DNA of 64,000 nucleotides from Streptomonospora salina (lineage in GTDB: Bacteria; Actinomycetota; Actinomycetes; Streptosporangiales; Streptosporangiaceae): contig NZ_JACHLY010000001.1 of assembly GCF_014204715.1 (NCBI RefSeq), positions 2,573,001-2,637,000 of the forward strand, written 5' to 3'. A program made the position numbers and the translations under genes. Shown piece after piece: positions 1 through 8,073 of this stretch. Below the pieces are notes generated by a model. The model was not told the origin of the DNA and made no database searches. It was given only the letters and a program-made list of their open reading frames with translations. How positions within the stretch are numbered: position 1 is the stretch's first letter; each line of letters begins with the position of its first letter.

Positions 1-55
1 ACGTCAGCACGCCTCCCGCCGCTCCCCCGCTGCTCACACACCTCAGCCGTTACAA

Positions 56-89
56 CAGAAGGTTGGGGGTTCGAATCCTCTCGAGCGCA
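56..89 (+). other. 3' remnant of a tRNA-Arg gene, probable attachment-site core
   Basis: The segment reads as the 3' part of an actinobacterial tRNA-Arg: the end of the anticodon stem, the variable loop, a T arm with loop TTCGAAT, acceptor strand CGAGCGC and discriminator A. The roughly 40 bases upstream cannot form the D arm or the 5' acceptor strand (GCGCTCG expected), so this is not a whole gene. A tRNA 3' end duplicated and followed by the tRNA's own terminator is what an integrase leaves at the distal end of an integrated element. The element body and the intact tRNA would then lie left of the window. Confidence 0.6.
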
Positions 90-110
90 CTCCAGGTCAC
101 AGACCCGAGC

Positions 111-148
111 GAAGGCCCTGAGCAGGGAGAACCCGGCTCAGGGCCTTC
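111..148 (+). terminator. Hairpin terminator after the tRNA-Arg remnant
   Basis: A 13-bp perfect stem, GAAGGCCCTGAGC paired with GCTCAGGGCCTTC, with a 12-base loop. It sits 21 bases after the tRNA discriminator base and was presumably the terminator of the original tRNA gene. From 149 to 360 I see no gene. Confidence 0.75.
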
Positions 149-360
149 GTCGTGGTGTACGCCTGCATACGGCCGGAGCCGGCCGGCTACCGCTGTCTGT
201 GTCGAATCCCGTCCGCGCCCAGACCACCCGCCGGCTTCAGGCCCCAGCGGGCACGGGTACTACGCGCCGCTTACGCCGACCCGCGCGGGTGAGCACACCC
301 GGCGTGCTCAGCTCGTGGACTCGCGGCGCTCATCCGCCGCAGCCGCCTCACGGTCGCCGG

Positions 361-596
361 CTACGCAGCGCCAGTTCGACGAACCGTCGCGGCGCTTCCG
401 CCTCCTGTCCGGGGGGAGTTGGCGATGACCCCGGCATTCTCCTTGAGGATCAGCAGCACATCATGGACAGTCACGTCATCTCGCAGGGCGCCGTCGGCTT
501 GTGCGTGTGTCATCAACAGCGCGAGGGCGTCGAGGATCGGTTGGCGGACCGACGGCTCGGATGGGGCGGACAGGATCTGCGCGATGGATCCGGCTA
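361..596 (-). pseudogene. C-terminal remnant of a TetR-family regulator, cut by an IS
   Basis: The minus strand encodes about 78 residues (LAGSIAQILSA ... QADGALRDDVTVHDVLLILK) resembling the C-terminal ligand domain of TetR regulators of the SbtR-like type, with its pattern AGAxRxDVTxxDVL. The N-terminal helix-turn-helix is absent. The reading frame is interrupted by the IS whose left end is at 597. Across the IS the frame continues for about 16 codons (to about 1680) but then meets the leader of the gene at 1694, so the N-terminal half was lost as well. Non-functional. Confidence 0.5.
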
Positions 597-1630
597 GGCC
601 CTGTTTAAGAAGCCCTGGTTGATCGGGCTTGCCCGGCATGTCGGGACTGCGCACAAGCGAGGTCTCCGGTAAATGGAGCAACGACCAAGCAGCCCATCTA
701 CACGGAGACCTCGGTGGCCAGGGTACCGATCGGAGGACGTAAAGACCTGACCGACAAGCAGTGGCGGGCCCTGAAACCGCTGCTGCCCCCGCGACCCGCA
801 GGCGGGAGGCCGCCGACATGGACGCGGCGCCAACTGCTGGACGGCATCCGCTGGCGCACCCGCGCCGGTGTGCCCTGGCGCGACGTGCCCGAACGCTACG
901 GCCATTGGCAGTCGGTCTACCATCTGCTGCGGAGCTGGCAGCGCGCCGGGATCTGGGCGCTGATCGCGGCCAAGCTGCGGGCCTGGACCGATGCCGCCGG
1001 GCTCATCGGCTGGACGGTCGCGGTCGACTCCACCACCTGCCGTGCCCACCCCCACGCCGCCGGGGCGCGCCGCCGTCCCGGCCGCCAGGCCGAGCCGCCC
1101 GGCGACGAACCCGGCGACCACGCGCTGGGGCGTTCGCGCGGCGGGTTCTCCACCAAGCTCCACCTGGCCGGAGAGCAGCACCGCAAACCGCTGTCGGTGG
1201 TATTGACGGCGGGCCAGCGCGGTGACAGCCCGCAGTTCGCGCGGGTTCTGGAGCGCATCCGTGTGGCCCGCTCCGGGCCGGGGCGCCCGCGTATTCGGCC
1301 CGAGCGGGTGTTGGCCGACAAGGCCTACTCCTCGCGGGCCAACCGGGCCTACCTGCGGCGGCGCAAGATCCCGGCGACCATCGCCGAGCCCCGCGACCAG
1401 CGGTGCCATCGCAAGGCGAAGGGGTCGGCGGGCGGCCGGCCGCCGAGGGTGGACCGACAGGCGTATAAGCAGCGCCACGTGGTGGAGTGCGGGATCGGGC
1501 GGCTCAAGCAGTTCCGTGCTGTGGCCACCCGCTTCGACAAGCTCGCCCTGCGCTACGAGGCCACGATCCAGGTCGCCGTGATCGACATCTGGCTGCGCGA
1601 CCTCGCAGCGACACCTTCTTAAACAGGGCC
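597..1630 (+). mobile_element. Complete IS5-family insertion sequence, 1034 bp
   Basis: Perfect 16-bp terminal inverted repeats, GGCCCTGTTTAAGAAG at 597-612 and its complement at 1615-1630, enclose a single transposase gene. Each end is flanked by the dinucleotide TA (595-596 and 1631-1632), the target duplication typical of the IS427-like branch of IS5. Identical ends and an intact transposase suggest recent insertion. The target was an already damaged TetR gene. No second copy lies in the window. Confidence 0.93.
714..1622 (+). CDS. IS5-family DDE transposase
   Basis: 302 residues in one uninterrupted frame, unlike the two-frame arrangement of many IS427 relatives. The N-terminal DUF4096-type domain (about residues 10-90; LTDKQWRALKPLLPP) should bind the terminal repeats. 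The DDE core shows D105 (AVDSTTCRAH), D202 (VLADKAYSS) and E258 (VVECGIGRLKQF), the last followed by the usual RFDK. The start is GTG, nine bases after GGAGA. The gene fills the IS and stops eight bases before its right end. Likely functional; catalyses cut-and-paste transposition of the surrounding element. Confidence 0.92.
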   Translation: MARVPIGGRKDLTDKQWRALKPLLPPRPAGGRPPTWTRRQLLDGIRWRTRAGVPWRDVPERYGHWQSVYHLLRSWQRAGIWALIAAKLRAWTDAAGLIGWTVAVDSTTCRAHPHAAGARRRPGRQAEPPGDEPGDHALGRSRGGFSTKLHLAGEQHRKPLSVVLTAGQRGDSPQFARVLERIRVARSGPGRPRIRPERVLADKAYSSRANRAYLRRRKIPATIAEPRDQRCHRKAKGSAGGRPPRVDRQAYKQRHVVECGIGRLKQFRAVATRFDKLALRYEATIQVAVIDIWLRDLAATPS

Positions 1631-1693
1631 TAGGCCGGGACTCGCCGCTCGAAGTCGGCCTCGATCCGCCTCCGAGCGAAAGAGAGGCAGGCG

Positions 1694-1957
1694 ATGAGCA
1701 CGATGGTCAGCGGATGGCTGTATATCGCCGCAGGAGTCACGTGGGCAGTAGCCGCGGCCCTGCACTACGTCGGTGGATCGCTTGCGCCCGGTGTGCTGAT
1801 GACCTTCGCGGCCCTGATGTTCCTCGCCGGAGGGGCGGTGTGGCTGGTGCGCTACTCCCGTGACCGGAGACAGCGGTCCGACCACGCCTCCCCTCCGCCG
1901 AGGGGCATGCGGAATGCGGATGAGCCCCGGACATACGGTCGATTCCGGTATCGGTGA
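1694..1957 (+). CDS. Small two-helix membrane protein, unknown function
   Basis: 87 residues with two hydrophobic segments (about 4-24, GWLYIAAGVTWAVAAALHYV, and 30-52, APGVLMTFAALMFLAGGAVWLV) and a basic cytoplasmic tail. A good ribosome site (GAGAGGCAGGCG) precedes the ATG. It resembles no family I can name. It starts about 60 bases after the IS right end, so insertion may have replaced its promoter. The C-terminal 25 residues overlap a decayed gene on the other strand and may be a read-through tail. Confidence 0.5.
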   Translation: MSTMVSGWLYIAAGVTWAVAAALHYVGGSLAPGVLMTFAALMFLAGGAVWLVRYSRDRRQRSDHASPPPRGMRNADEPRTYGRFRYR

Positions 1958-2080
1958 CGAATGCGGCCCGCGCTCGCACCGGGACCGGCGATTCTTCCAG
2001 CTTCACGAAGGCGACGCCGGGCAAGTCGGGGTCGATCAGGTGCGCATTGCCGCCGCGATCCCTGCCCCTGACCCGTGCAC
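1940..2080 (-). pseudogene. Probable FtsK/SpoIIIE-type DNA translocase remnant
   Basis: A short minus-strand stretch (RGGNAHLIDPDLPGV, then ESPVPVRARAAFVTDTGIDRM) resembles the C-terminal part of FtsK-like transfer proteins of actinobacterial integrative elements, where a phrase of the type PVRVRAAYVTDxxI is common. The flanking frames are scrambled and no ATPase motifs remain. Assignment is by eye from a short match. The rest of the 430-base interval 1958-2386 shows no credible gene. Confidence 0.33.
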
Positions 2081-2386
2081 CATGCCGGACCGGCTCACCT
2101 CGTCCGGACGCGGGACGGTCGTGTCGGGGAACAGGTTGCGCAGGTGGGGTGTACCGCCTGAGCAGGAACGGGAGTGTGCGGTGCGCGGAAGGCCGGATTC
2201 CGTTGTCGGATTCGTCCTGCAACACACGGGTTCCATATCGATGCTTGCTTCGGTAGCATTCCAGCCGTTTCGCCCTCATCTCGACGCGGCGGATCCCTCT
2301 GGCGCCGTACCGCTGATCCGTGTTTCGGCCCGCCCGCTCCGGTCGGCGACCGGAGCCGATCTGTGTGACCGGTCGCGGAGCCCGGT

Positions 2387-4000
2387 GTGGAGCGGCGTGC
2401 GATCTGCCGGGCTGATGCTCCCCGTCCGAAACGAAAGATCCCCGTGCCCCGAAAGCGCGACACACCACGCGTCGCCGACGGCGCTCGGCGCCGCTCCGAG
2501 AAGGCGCCGCGACGGGCGCCCGCGGATGGAGCGGCACCGCGGCGCATGTCCACCGGCGGCTGGGTCGCCTGCGTGCTGACCGCCCTGCTCATCGCGGGCA
2601 GCCTGAGCGCCTATTCGGCCTACTACAGCATCACGGGCAACATCGACACCGCCCAGGTGGACACCGACGGATGGGACCGGCCCACAGACATCGAGGGCAT
2701 CCACAACATCCTGATCATGGGCGCGGACGTGCGAACCGGCGAGAACGCCGAATACGGAAAGGTCGCGGGCATCCGCCCCGACGTGACCGCCGTCGCCAGC
2801 TTCAACGCCGACAACGGCGCGGTCACACTGGTCAATCTGCCGCGCGACCTGATGGTCGACATCCCCCGGTGCGATCCCGCAGGAGAGGACTTCCCCGGTA
2901 CCCCCGGCCGCTTCGACCAGATCAACCACGCCATGGCCTACGGCGGCGCGTCCTGCCAGTGGAAGACGGTCGAGGAACTGACCGGCGTCCATCTGGACCA
3001 TTTCACGCTCGTGGATTTCGTCGGTTTCAAGGACATCGTGAACACGATCGGCGGCGTGCCGATGTGCATCCCGGAGCCCATCGACGACCCCAAGGCCAAG
3101 CTGCACCTGGAGGCCGGCGAACAGGTCCTCGACGGCGAGCAGGCTCTGGGACTGGCGCGTAGCCGAGACAGCACGGAGTTCGGCAGCGACCTGGGCCGGA
3201 TCGACAACCAGCAGCGGATGATGGGCTCCATCGTGCGCACGGTGACCGGTGGGGACACCCTGTCCCGTCCCACGACCGTGTACGACTTCCTCGGCGCCGT
3301 CACCGACTCGCTGAGGACCGACGACGAGTTCACGGTCGAGGCGATGGCCGATCTCGCGATCGCGATGCGGGATGTGGACCTGGACCGGATCTCCTTCGTG
3401 ACTCCGCCCGTCGTGGAGTATCCGCAGAACGAGAACAAGGTCGTCCTGAAGGAGCGGCCGGCCTCCGAGCTGTTCGAGGCCGTCGCGGCGGGCGAGGTCC
3501 TGCCCGGGGAAGCGGAGGAGGAGAAGGAGGACGGCTCCGACGACGACGGCGGCGATGGCGGGTCCGGAGAGGGCGACGGCGGCGTCGACCCGGCGGATGT
3601 GTCGGTGAGCGTGCTGAACAATACGGCGCGATCGGGTCTGGGGGCCGAGACCGGCGACGCGCTGGGCGCGCTGGGCTTCACCGTGGCCGACGTCGGCAAC
3701 CCGGTCGCGCGCTTCCCGGAGGCGACCACCGTCTACCACGGTCCGGGCCGGAAACCCCGGGCCGAGGCGCTTTCCGCGGTCCTCGGGGCGGCGGCGACGG
3801 AGGAGGTCGCGGGCATGAGCGGCGGTGTCGAACTCGTCATCGCCGACGACTGGGCGGGCGTCGAGGGCGGTGGCGCAGCCGGCGAGGGCTCGTCGGCCTC
3901 TGCAGAAAGCGCGGGGGACGAGGAACAGGACACCTCGGTCGCCGAGGAGCTGGGCGGCACGACGGCCGCCACCGACGAGAAGGCCCGCACCTGCGATTGA
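2387..4000 (+). CDS. LytR-CpsA-Psr (LCP) family cell-wall glycopolymer ligase with LytR_C domain
   Basis: 537 residues: basic cytoplasmic tail, one membrane anchor (about 58-80), extracellular LCP domain (about 105-330) and a Gly/Asp/Glu-rich linker. A LytR_C domain follows (about 400-495; VSVSVLNNTARSGLG, ending VELVIADDW). LCP hallmarks are visible: ILIMGADVR, RPDVTAV, VNLPRDLMVDIP and the arginine run GLARSRDS ... GRIDNQQRMM that contacts the polyprenyl diphosphate. LCP enzymes transfer teichoic-acid-like or arabinogalactan-type polymers from lipid carriers to peptidoglycan. The GTG at 2387 is the longest start. A GTG at 2444 behind GAAACGAAAG gives a 518-residue form and may be the true start. 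No operon partner. Confidence 0.9.
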   Translation: MERRAICRADAPRPKRKIPVPRKRDTPRVADGARRRSEKAPRRAPADGAAPRRMSTGGWVACVLTALLIAGSLSAYSAYYSITGNIDTAQVDTDGWDRPTDIEGIHNILIMGADVRTGENAEYGKVAGIRPDVTAVASFNADNGAVTLVNLPRDLMVDIPRCDPAGEDFPGTPGRFDQINHAMAYGGASCQWKTVEELTGVHLDHFTLVDFVGFKDIVNTIGGVPMCIPEPIDDPKAKLHLEAGEQVLDGEQALGLARSRDSTEFGSDLGRIDNQQRMMGSIVRTVTGGDTLSRPTTVYDFLGAVTDSLRTDDEFTVEAMADLAIAMRDVDLDRISFVTPPVVEYPQNENKVVLKERPASELFEAVAAGEVLPGEAEEEKEDGSDDDGGDGGSGEGDGGVDPADVSVSVLNNTARSGLGAETGDALGALGFTVADVGNPVARFPEATTVYHGPGRKPRAEALSAVLGAAATEEVAGMSGGVELVIADDWAGVEGGGAAGEGSSASAESAGDEEQDTSVAEELGGTTAATDEKARTCD

Positions 4001-4080
4001 CGCTGTGGCGGGGCGGGCGGCCCCATGCGTCGCGGGTGTGGCCGCGGGCCTGGCCTAGGCGATGCTCGTCGGGTACGCGC

Positions 4081-4375
4081 CGCATTTCGCCCGAGCACCT
4101 TCAGGGCACAGCGATCGCGCTCGTCATGGCGGGGATTCCGGCCGCACTCTCGCTCGGAGTACCCGCAGGTACGTTCATCGGCACCTACCTCGGCTGGCGC
4201 GTGACGTTCACCTTCATGAGCCTGCTCGCCGTACTCGTCATCGGCTGGATCCTCCTGCTCGCTCCCGAGCGTCCCGGGCAGCAGCCGGGCGGCCGAACGC
4301 CGGTCCTGCGAGCGCTCACCATCCGCGGTGTCGTGCCCATTCTGTTCGTCACCCTGGCCTTCGTGCTGGCAGGGC
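4081..4375 (+). pseudogene. Internal fragment of an MFS transporter
   Basis: About 98 codons encode a mid-protein MFS piece: HLQGTAIALVMAGIPAALSL, GVPAGTFIGTYLGWRVTFTF, then a helix and PERPGQQPG. This matches transmembrane helices 4-6 of drug/arabinose-type DHA1 transporters (the pattern GVPxGTxxGxxxGWRxTF is typical). No start, no N-terminal helices and no C-terminal half are present. The frame runs out into the convergent gene at 4419. Non-functional relic. Confidence 0.7.
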
Positions 4376-4418
4376 GCGGAGCAGCACCGATCAGCCGCCG
4401 GACGGGTGCGGATCCCGG

Positions 4419-5234
4419 TTACCGGTGCGGCTTCTTCGCACCGTGCACGGCGGTGTGTTCGGCGGCGAGCCACGGCCCCAGGTCGTCGATGAGCATACCG
4501 ATGACCTCGGGATCGCTCGTGGGCGTGCGGGCGGTGGCGGCGGCGATCCGCATCTGCCGCGAACGCTCCGGGTAGTAGTGGCCGAACAGGGCCGCCGAGC
4601 GGTAAAGGTCGCTGGTCCAGCCGCCCCAAGCGGGCATGATCAGGGTGAACCCCGTGCGGACGATGCGCCGGGCGACGGTGCGGGACAGCGCGAGCCGTGC
4701 ATCGGCGGTCGTGGATTCGGCGGCGCGCGCGCTCCACCGCATGAGCACGGCAGCGAGGTCGCCGTTGGTGTCGCGGGCGATCCGGCCGGTGGGACGGTAC
4801 CGCGGCAAGTACCGGGCGAGGTCTTCGCCGAGCAGCGGCGTGCACAGGCACGCGACGAAAAAGCCGTCGTCGTAGCGTTCGCGTTCGCTGAGCAGGGCTC
4901 GGGTGCCGTCCACCAGGATCCCGGCTCCCTGGATCTGCGGGAAGCCGCGATCGAGTTCCGCCCCGATCGCCTTCGCGGTCGCGAGATCGGCGTCGGCGGG
5001 CTCGTCGCGGAGGGCGATCAGCATATCGAGATCGGATACACCGGGTATCGCGCTGCCGCGGGGGACGCTGCCGTAGAGATAGGCGCTGTGGAGCCGGCCG
5101 CCGGAGAACGCCGCGGCGATACGAGCCCGAGCGGCGTCGACGACGGGGGTGAACGCTGCGGGCACGCGGTCCAGGGCGCCTTCCCGAGCGACGGTTCCGT
5201 CCGCAGCGAGTCCCCGATCGTCCATAGCGGGCAT
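4419..5234 (-). CDS. Nucleotidyltransferase-fold protein (MNT/aminoglycoside adenylyltransferase type)
   Basis: About 271 residues. The N-terminal catalytic motif YLYGSVPRGSAIPGVSDLDMLI is a classic Pol-beta nucleotidyltransferase signature (hGS, then DxD metal ligands). The C-terminal part is helical (ALSRTVARRIVRTGFTLIMP), as in substrate-binding domains of streptomycin/spectinomycin adenylyltransferase relatives. Substrate unknown; it is too divergent to call a resistance gene. Start uncertain: ATG codons at 5234 and 5225 and a GTG at 5261 all lack a clear ribosome site. It converges with the MFS relic. Confidence 0.75.
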   Translation of the reverse strand: MPAMDDRGLAADGTVAREGALDRVPAAFTPVVDAARARIAAAFSGGRLHSAYLYGSVPRGSAIPGVSDLDMLIALRDEPADADLATAKAIGAELDRGFPQIQGAGILVDGTRALLSERERYDDGFFVACLCTPLLGEDLARYLPRYRPTGRIARDTNGDLAAVLMRWSARAAESTTADARLALSRTVARRIVRTGFTLIMPAWGGWTSDLYRSAALFGHYYPERSRQMRIAAATARTPTSDPEVIGMLIDDLGPWLAAEHTAVHGAKKPHR

Positions 5235-5338
5235 TGTGACCGGGGTGTACCGTGCTGTCACCTGGTTTTCGGGCGGTCGGGAGGCGGACGGATTCGCCGG
5301 GCACCGGCGAGCACGGGCTACCTGCCCGCGCTCCTACG

Positions 5339-6169
5339 TCACGTTTCGGCCCCGTCCCAGCGGCCTACGCCGCAGACGGCCCAGACCTGCTCGGGTTCGT
5401 AGTGCGGCTCGTCGGAGCGGGGGCGCCAGTCGGCGAGGTGGACCACGCCCGGTTCCAGCAGGGTGAGGCCGTCGAAGAAGCGGCGGATCTCGGCCCGGGT
5501 GCGGATCCGGCCGGAGGAACCGGTCGACGGGTAGAGCTTCTCGATCTCTTCGGCCCGCTCGGGGTGGGTGTCCTTCTCGGCGTGGCTGATGGCCACATAC
5601 GACCCGGCGGGCAACCGCTCCAGGTAGCGCCCCACGAGTGCGTAGGGTTCCTGTTCGTCGTCGAGGAAGTGCAGCATCGCCACCAGCAGCAGCCCGACCG
5701 GTCGGGAGAGATCCAGGCGCTCGGTCACCGCGGGGTGGCCGACGACCGCTTCGGGGTCGCGCATGTCGGCCTGGACGACCCCGGTGACGGCGGGCCGGTC
5801 GGCCAGAAGCGCTTCAGCGTGCACGCGCACCATCGGATCGTGGTCGACGTAGACGACACGGGCGCCGGGACGGTGGCGGCGGGCCACCTCGTGCACCGGG
5901 CTTTCGGCGGGCAGGCCGGCCCCGATGTCCAGGAACTGGTCGACGCCCCGGTCGCACATCGTCTCCACGGCCCTGGCCATGAAGGCCCGGTTGGCGCGGG
6001 CCCACATGCGGATCTCGGGGAACACGGACAGCATCTGCTCGGCTGCCTCGCGATCGGCGGCGTAGTTGTTCTTACCTCCGAGGAAATAGTCGTAGAGCCG
6101 GGCGGGGCTGGGAACCGTGGGATCCACGCCCGGGAGCGTACCGGGGGCGGGAGCGGCGTCGTCGGCCAT
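5339..6169 (-). CDS. S-adenosylmethionine-dependent methyltransferase, DUF574/Methyltransf_19 family
   Basis: 276 residues. The N-terminal signature (PSPARLYDYFLGGKNNY, AADREAAEQM) is the hallmark of the large actinobacterial DUF574 family. The SAM-binding loop is FLDIGAGLPAES, followed by VVYVDHDPMV and QADMRDPE. Family members are abundant in Streptomyces-like genomes, often near DUF397 and Scr1-like genes; physiological substrates are unknown. The ATG at 6169 follows GAGGCGCT. A perfect 32-bp palindrome lies 31 bases upstream. Confidence 0.9.
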   Translation of the reverse strand: MADDAAPAPGTLPGVDPTVPSPARLYDYFLGGKNNYAADREAAEQMLSVFPEIRMWARANRAFMARAVETMCDRGVDQFLDIGAGLPAESPVHEVARRHRPGARVVYVDHDPMVRVHAEALLADRPAVTGVVQADMRDPEAVVGHPAVTERLDLSRPVGLLLVAMLHFLDDEQEPYALVGRYLERLPAGSYVAISHAEKDTHPERAEEIEKLYPSTGSSGRIRTRAEIRRFFDGLTLLEPGVVHLADWRPRSDEPHYEPEQVWAVCGVGRWDGAET

Positions 6170-6199
6170 GAGCGCCTCAGAGGTCGGGGGCGGTGCTTG

Positions 6200-6231
6200 C
6201 CGGGCGTGCGCCGTCGACGGCGCACGCCCGG
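6200..6231. promoter_or_regulatory. Perfect 32-bp palindrome upstream of the methyltransferase
   Basis: CCGGGCGTGCGCCGTC at 6200-6215 is followed without spacer by its exact complement to 6231. It sits 31 bases upstream of the methyltransferase start at 6169. It could be a dimeric repressor operator or a hairpin in the leader RNA. It is not a terminator of a visible upstream gene: the next gene on this strand ends at 6471, and no T-run follows. About 230 bases to the right of it (6240-6470) hold no gene. Confidence 0.6.
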
Positions 6232-6470
6232 GAACGCCCCGACTCTAATCGGTGCCGGTGTTGTGCAGAAGGGGCCGCAGGGCGCCGGTTCTCCCCATGT
6301 GCGGTCGATCCGGGCTTCGGTCGCGATTGCGGGACCCGGTCCGCGGTTCCGGCGGCGCGTGCGGCGCGGCCACCTCGGCGCGCGGGCGGCGAGTCTGCGC
6401 AGCGGCCGGCGAGCACCGGTGCGCGGGCGGCACGGGCCGGTCGCGGGACCTGCGTCGCCGGCGGACGCTG

Positions 6471-7025
6471 TTACAGCCGCTGCACGACGTGGGTGAACTC
6501 GTCGGGGGTGAGGACGCCGCGGTCGCGCAGGATACGCACGAGTTCCGACGACGGCACCTGCGGCAGCGGGTCGGCAGGCGCCTGCGGCTGGTGCTGCTCG
6601 AAAGCCGCCGGCGGCGGCGCGGCCACCTGCGCCGCCGGGGGCGTGCCGCCTGCGACGGCGTTGTCGACGGCGTCGACCAGCGCTTTGCCGTCGTCCTTGA
6701 GCACCTTGTCGAAGGCGGCGCCGGCCCCGGACGCGTCGACGGTGATCTCCCCCGACATGATCCCGCTCTGCCACCGCACGGACGAGATCCGCTCCAGATC
6801 GAACGTCTGCGCGGCTTCGGCCCCCCGCTCTTCGTCGATGAACAGCAGCCGCCGGTTCGTCAGGGCGAGCAGGCCCGCCGAGTCCTCGTACCGCCCGCCC
6901 GCGAGGCGGGAGACCTGTTCGCCGTCCCGGAGGTGGTCGGCGAGCGCCGCGATCTCCCGGTTGGGGCGGTAGCTCAAGCGCTCCCGCGCGGCGCGGATGT
7001 CCGGTCGCAGCTCCTCGTCGGCCAT
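6471..7025 (-). CDS. PH-like domain (bPH, YokE type) plus SHOCT domain protein
   Basis: 184 residues. The region around 30-125 is a bacterial PH-like fold (GLLALTNRRLLFIDEE, FDLERISSVRWQSGIMSG is the usual b-strand signature). A Pro/Ala/Gln-rich linker follows, then a C-terminal SHOCT helix pair (SSELVRILRDRGVLTPDEF). SHOCT domains mediate oligomerisation. The ATG at 7025 is chosen because GAGGAG lies seven bases upstream; a longer frame upstream has no ribosome site. Function unknown; no TM segment. Confidence 0.85.
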   Translation of the reverse strand: MADEELRPDIRAARERLSYRPNREIAALADHLRDGEQVSRLAGGRYEDSAGLLALTNRRLLFIDEERGAEAAQTFDLERISSVRWQSGIMSGEITVDASGAGAAFDKVLKDDGKALVDAVDNAVAGGTPPAAQVAAPPPAAFEQHQPQAPADPLPQVPSSELVRILRDRGVLTPDEFTHVVQRL

Positions 7026-7265
7026 GGTGTGACTCCTCATGGGATGGGGGGATGCGAGCAAGGTTACACACGGGCCCGGCTCCCCCGGCGGCAGCCCCGC
7101 GGCGGAGCCCGGAAGCGGCAGGCGGGGGCTCGGCGCCGGGGCGGCTCCGCCCTCGGACCCGCCTGGGGGCCCGGCTGGAACCGGGCGGCCCGGTTGTACC
7201 GACCGTCATCTGCGGACTTGCCGGAACATCTGCGCGAGCGCCCGGCTGGATGCCAGGGTTTTCGC

Positions 7266-8015
7266 ATGTCACAGGTCCACATCATCGAACGGCCCCAGTG
7301 GGGGGCGCGCGCTCCGCGCAGCCGGGACTACGTCCCGTGGGACGCGCGCACGGAGTTCGTCGTGCACCATTCCGCCGGGCCGCCCTCGCAGACGGTGCGC
7401 TCGATCCAGGACTTCCACTTGGACGGCCGCGGCTGGTCCGACGTGGGCTACAACCTGCTCGTCGACGACGACGGCAACGCTTATGAGGGCCGCGGTTGGC
7501 TCGTCGTCGGCGCCCACGCCGTCGGCCACAACACCTCGGGCATCGGGGTCTGCTACATCGGCCAGGACAACCCGGCCCCGGAGGCCAAGGCCACGATCCG
7601 CGCGCTGTACGACGAGGCGTGCGCGACGGCGGGGCGGACGCTGGAGCCCAAGGGCCACCGCGACGTCAACGAGACCAGCTGCCCCGGCGACCACCTGCAC
7701 ACCTGGGTCCACGACGGCATGCCCGCAGACGGGCTCGACGGAGGAGACGAGATGTCTTTGATCAACCTCAAGAAGGGCGACGGCGCGTCTACGGGCAAGG
7801 AGGAGCACGTGATCGCGCTGCAGGCGCTCATCGAGCGCGCCGGGGTCGAGCTGGCCGAGTACGGCGTCGACGGCGACTACGGCGACGAGACCGCCGAAGC
7901 GTTCCGGCGGGTGCGCGAGAGCGTCGGGTCCAAGGCGCTGGAGGGCTACGGCGACCGTGTCAGCGGCTGGGGCTACGCCCAGCTCATGCAGGCGGTGGCC
8001 CGCCACCAGGACTGA
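7266..8015 (+). CDS. PGRP-type N-acetylmuramoyl-L-alanine amidase
   Basis: 249 residues. The N-terminal amidase_2/PGRP domain (about 5-155) has the zinc ligands in EFVVHHSAGP (first His), PKGHRDVNETSCPG (second His, terminal Cys) and the conserved YNLLVDDDGNAYEGRGW and HAVGHNTSGIGVCYIG segments. It should cleave the MurNAc-L-Ala bond of peptidoglycan. The C-terminal 75 residues (EHVIALQALIERAG, YGVDGDYGDETAEAFRRV) resemble a peptidoglycan-binding repeat. No signal peptide is visible, unusual for an exported amidase; phage-derived endolysins also lack one. The ATG at 7266 has only a weak ribosome site. Confidence 0.88.
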   Translation: MSQVHIIERPQWGARAPRSRDYVPWDARTEFVVHHSAGPPSQTVRSIQDFHLDGRGWSDVGYNLLVDDDGNAYEGRGWLVVGAHAVGHNTSGIGVCYIGQDNPAPEAKATIRALYDEACATAGRTLEPKGHRDVNETSCPGDHLHTWVHDGMPADGLDGGDEMSLINLKKGDGASTGKEEHVIALQALIERAGVELAEYGVDGDYGDETAEAFRRVRESVGSKALEGYGDRVSGWGYAQLMQAVARHQD

Positions 8016-8020
8016 TACGG

Positions 8021-8054
8021 GTGAGCGCCCGCCCGGCTGCGGGCGGGCGCTCAC
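8021..8054. terminator. Bidirectional terminator between convergent genes
   Basis: 15-bp perfect stem GTGAGCGCCCGCCCG with loop GCTG, between the amidase stop (8015) and the dehydrogenase stop (8074), which converge. Confidence 0.8.
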
Positions 8055-8073
8055 CACCGGGCGGGGCCGGGGA

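Noticed and set aside
17-89. A complete tRNA gene at the left edge
   Set aside because: The 5' half needed for the acceptor, D and anticodon stems is absent; only the 3' part matches tRNA-Arg.
4419-5234. Calling the nucleotidyltransferase an aminoglycoside-resistance gene
   Set aside because: Only the general Pol-beta motif is clear; the residues that define resistance enzymes cannot be assigned by eye.
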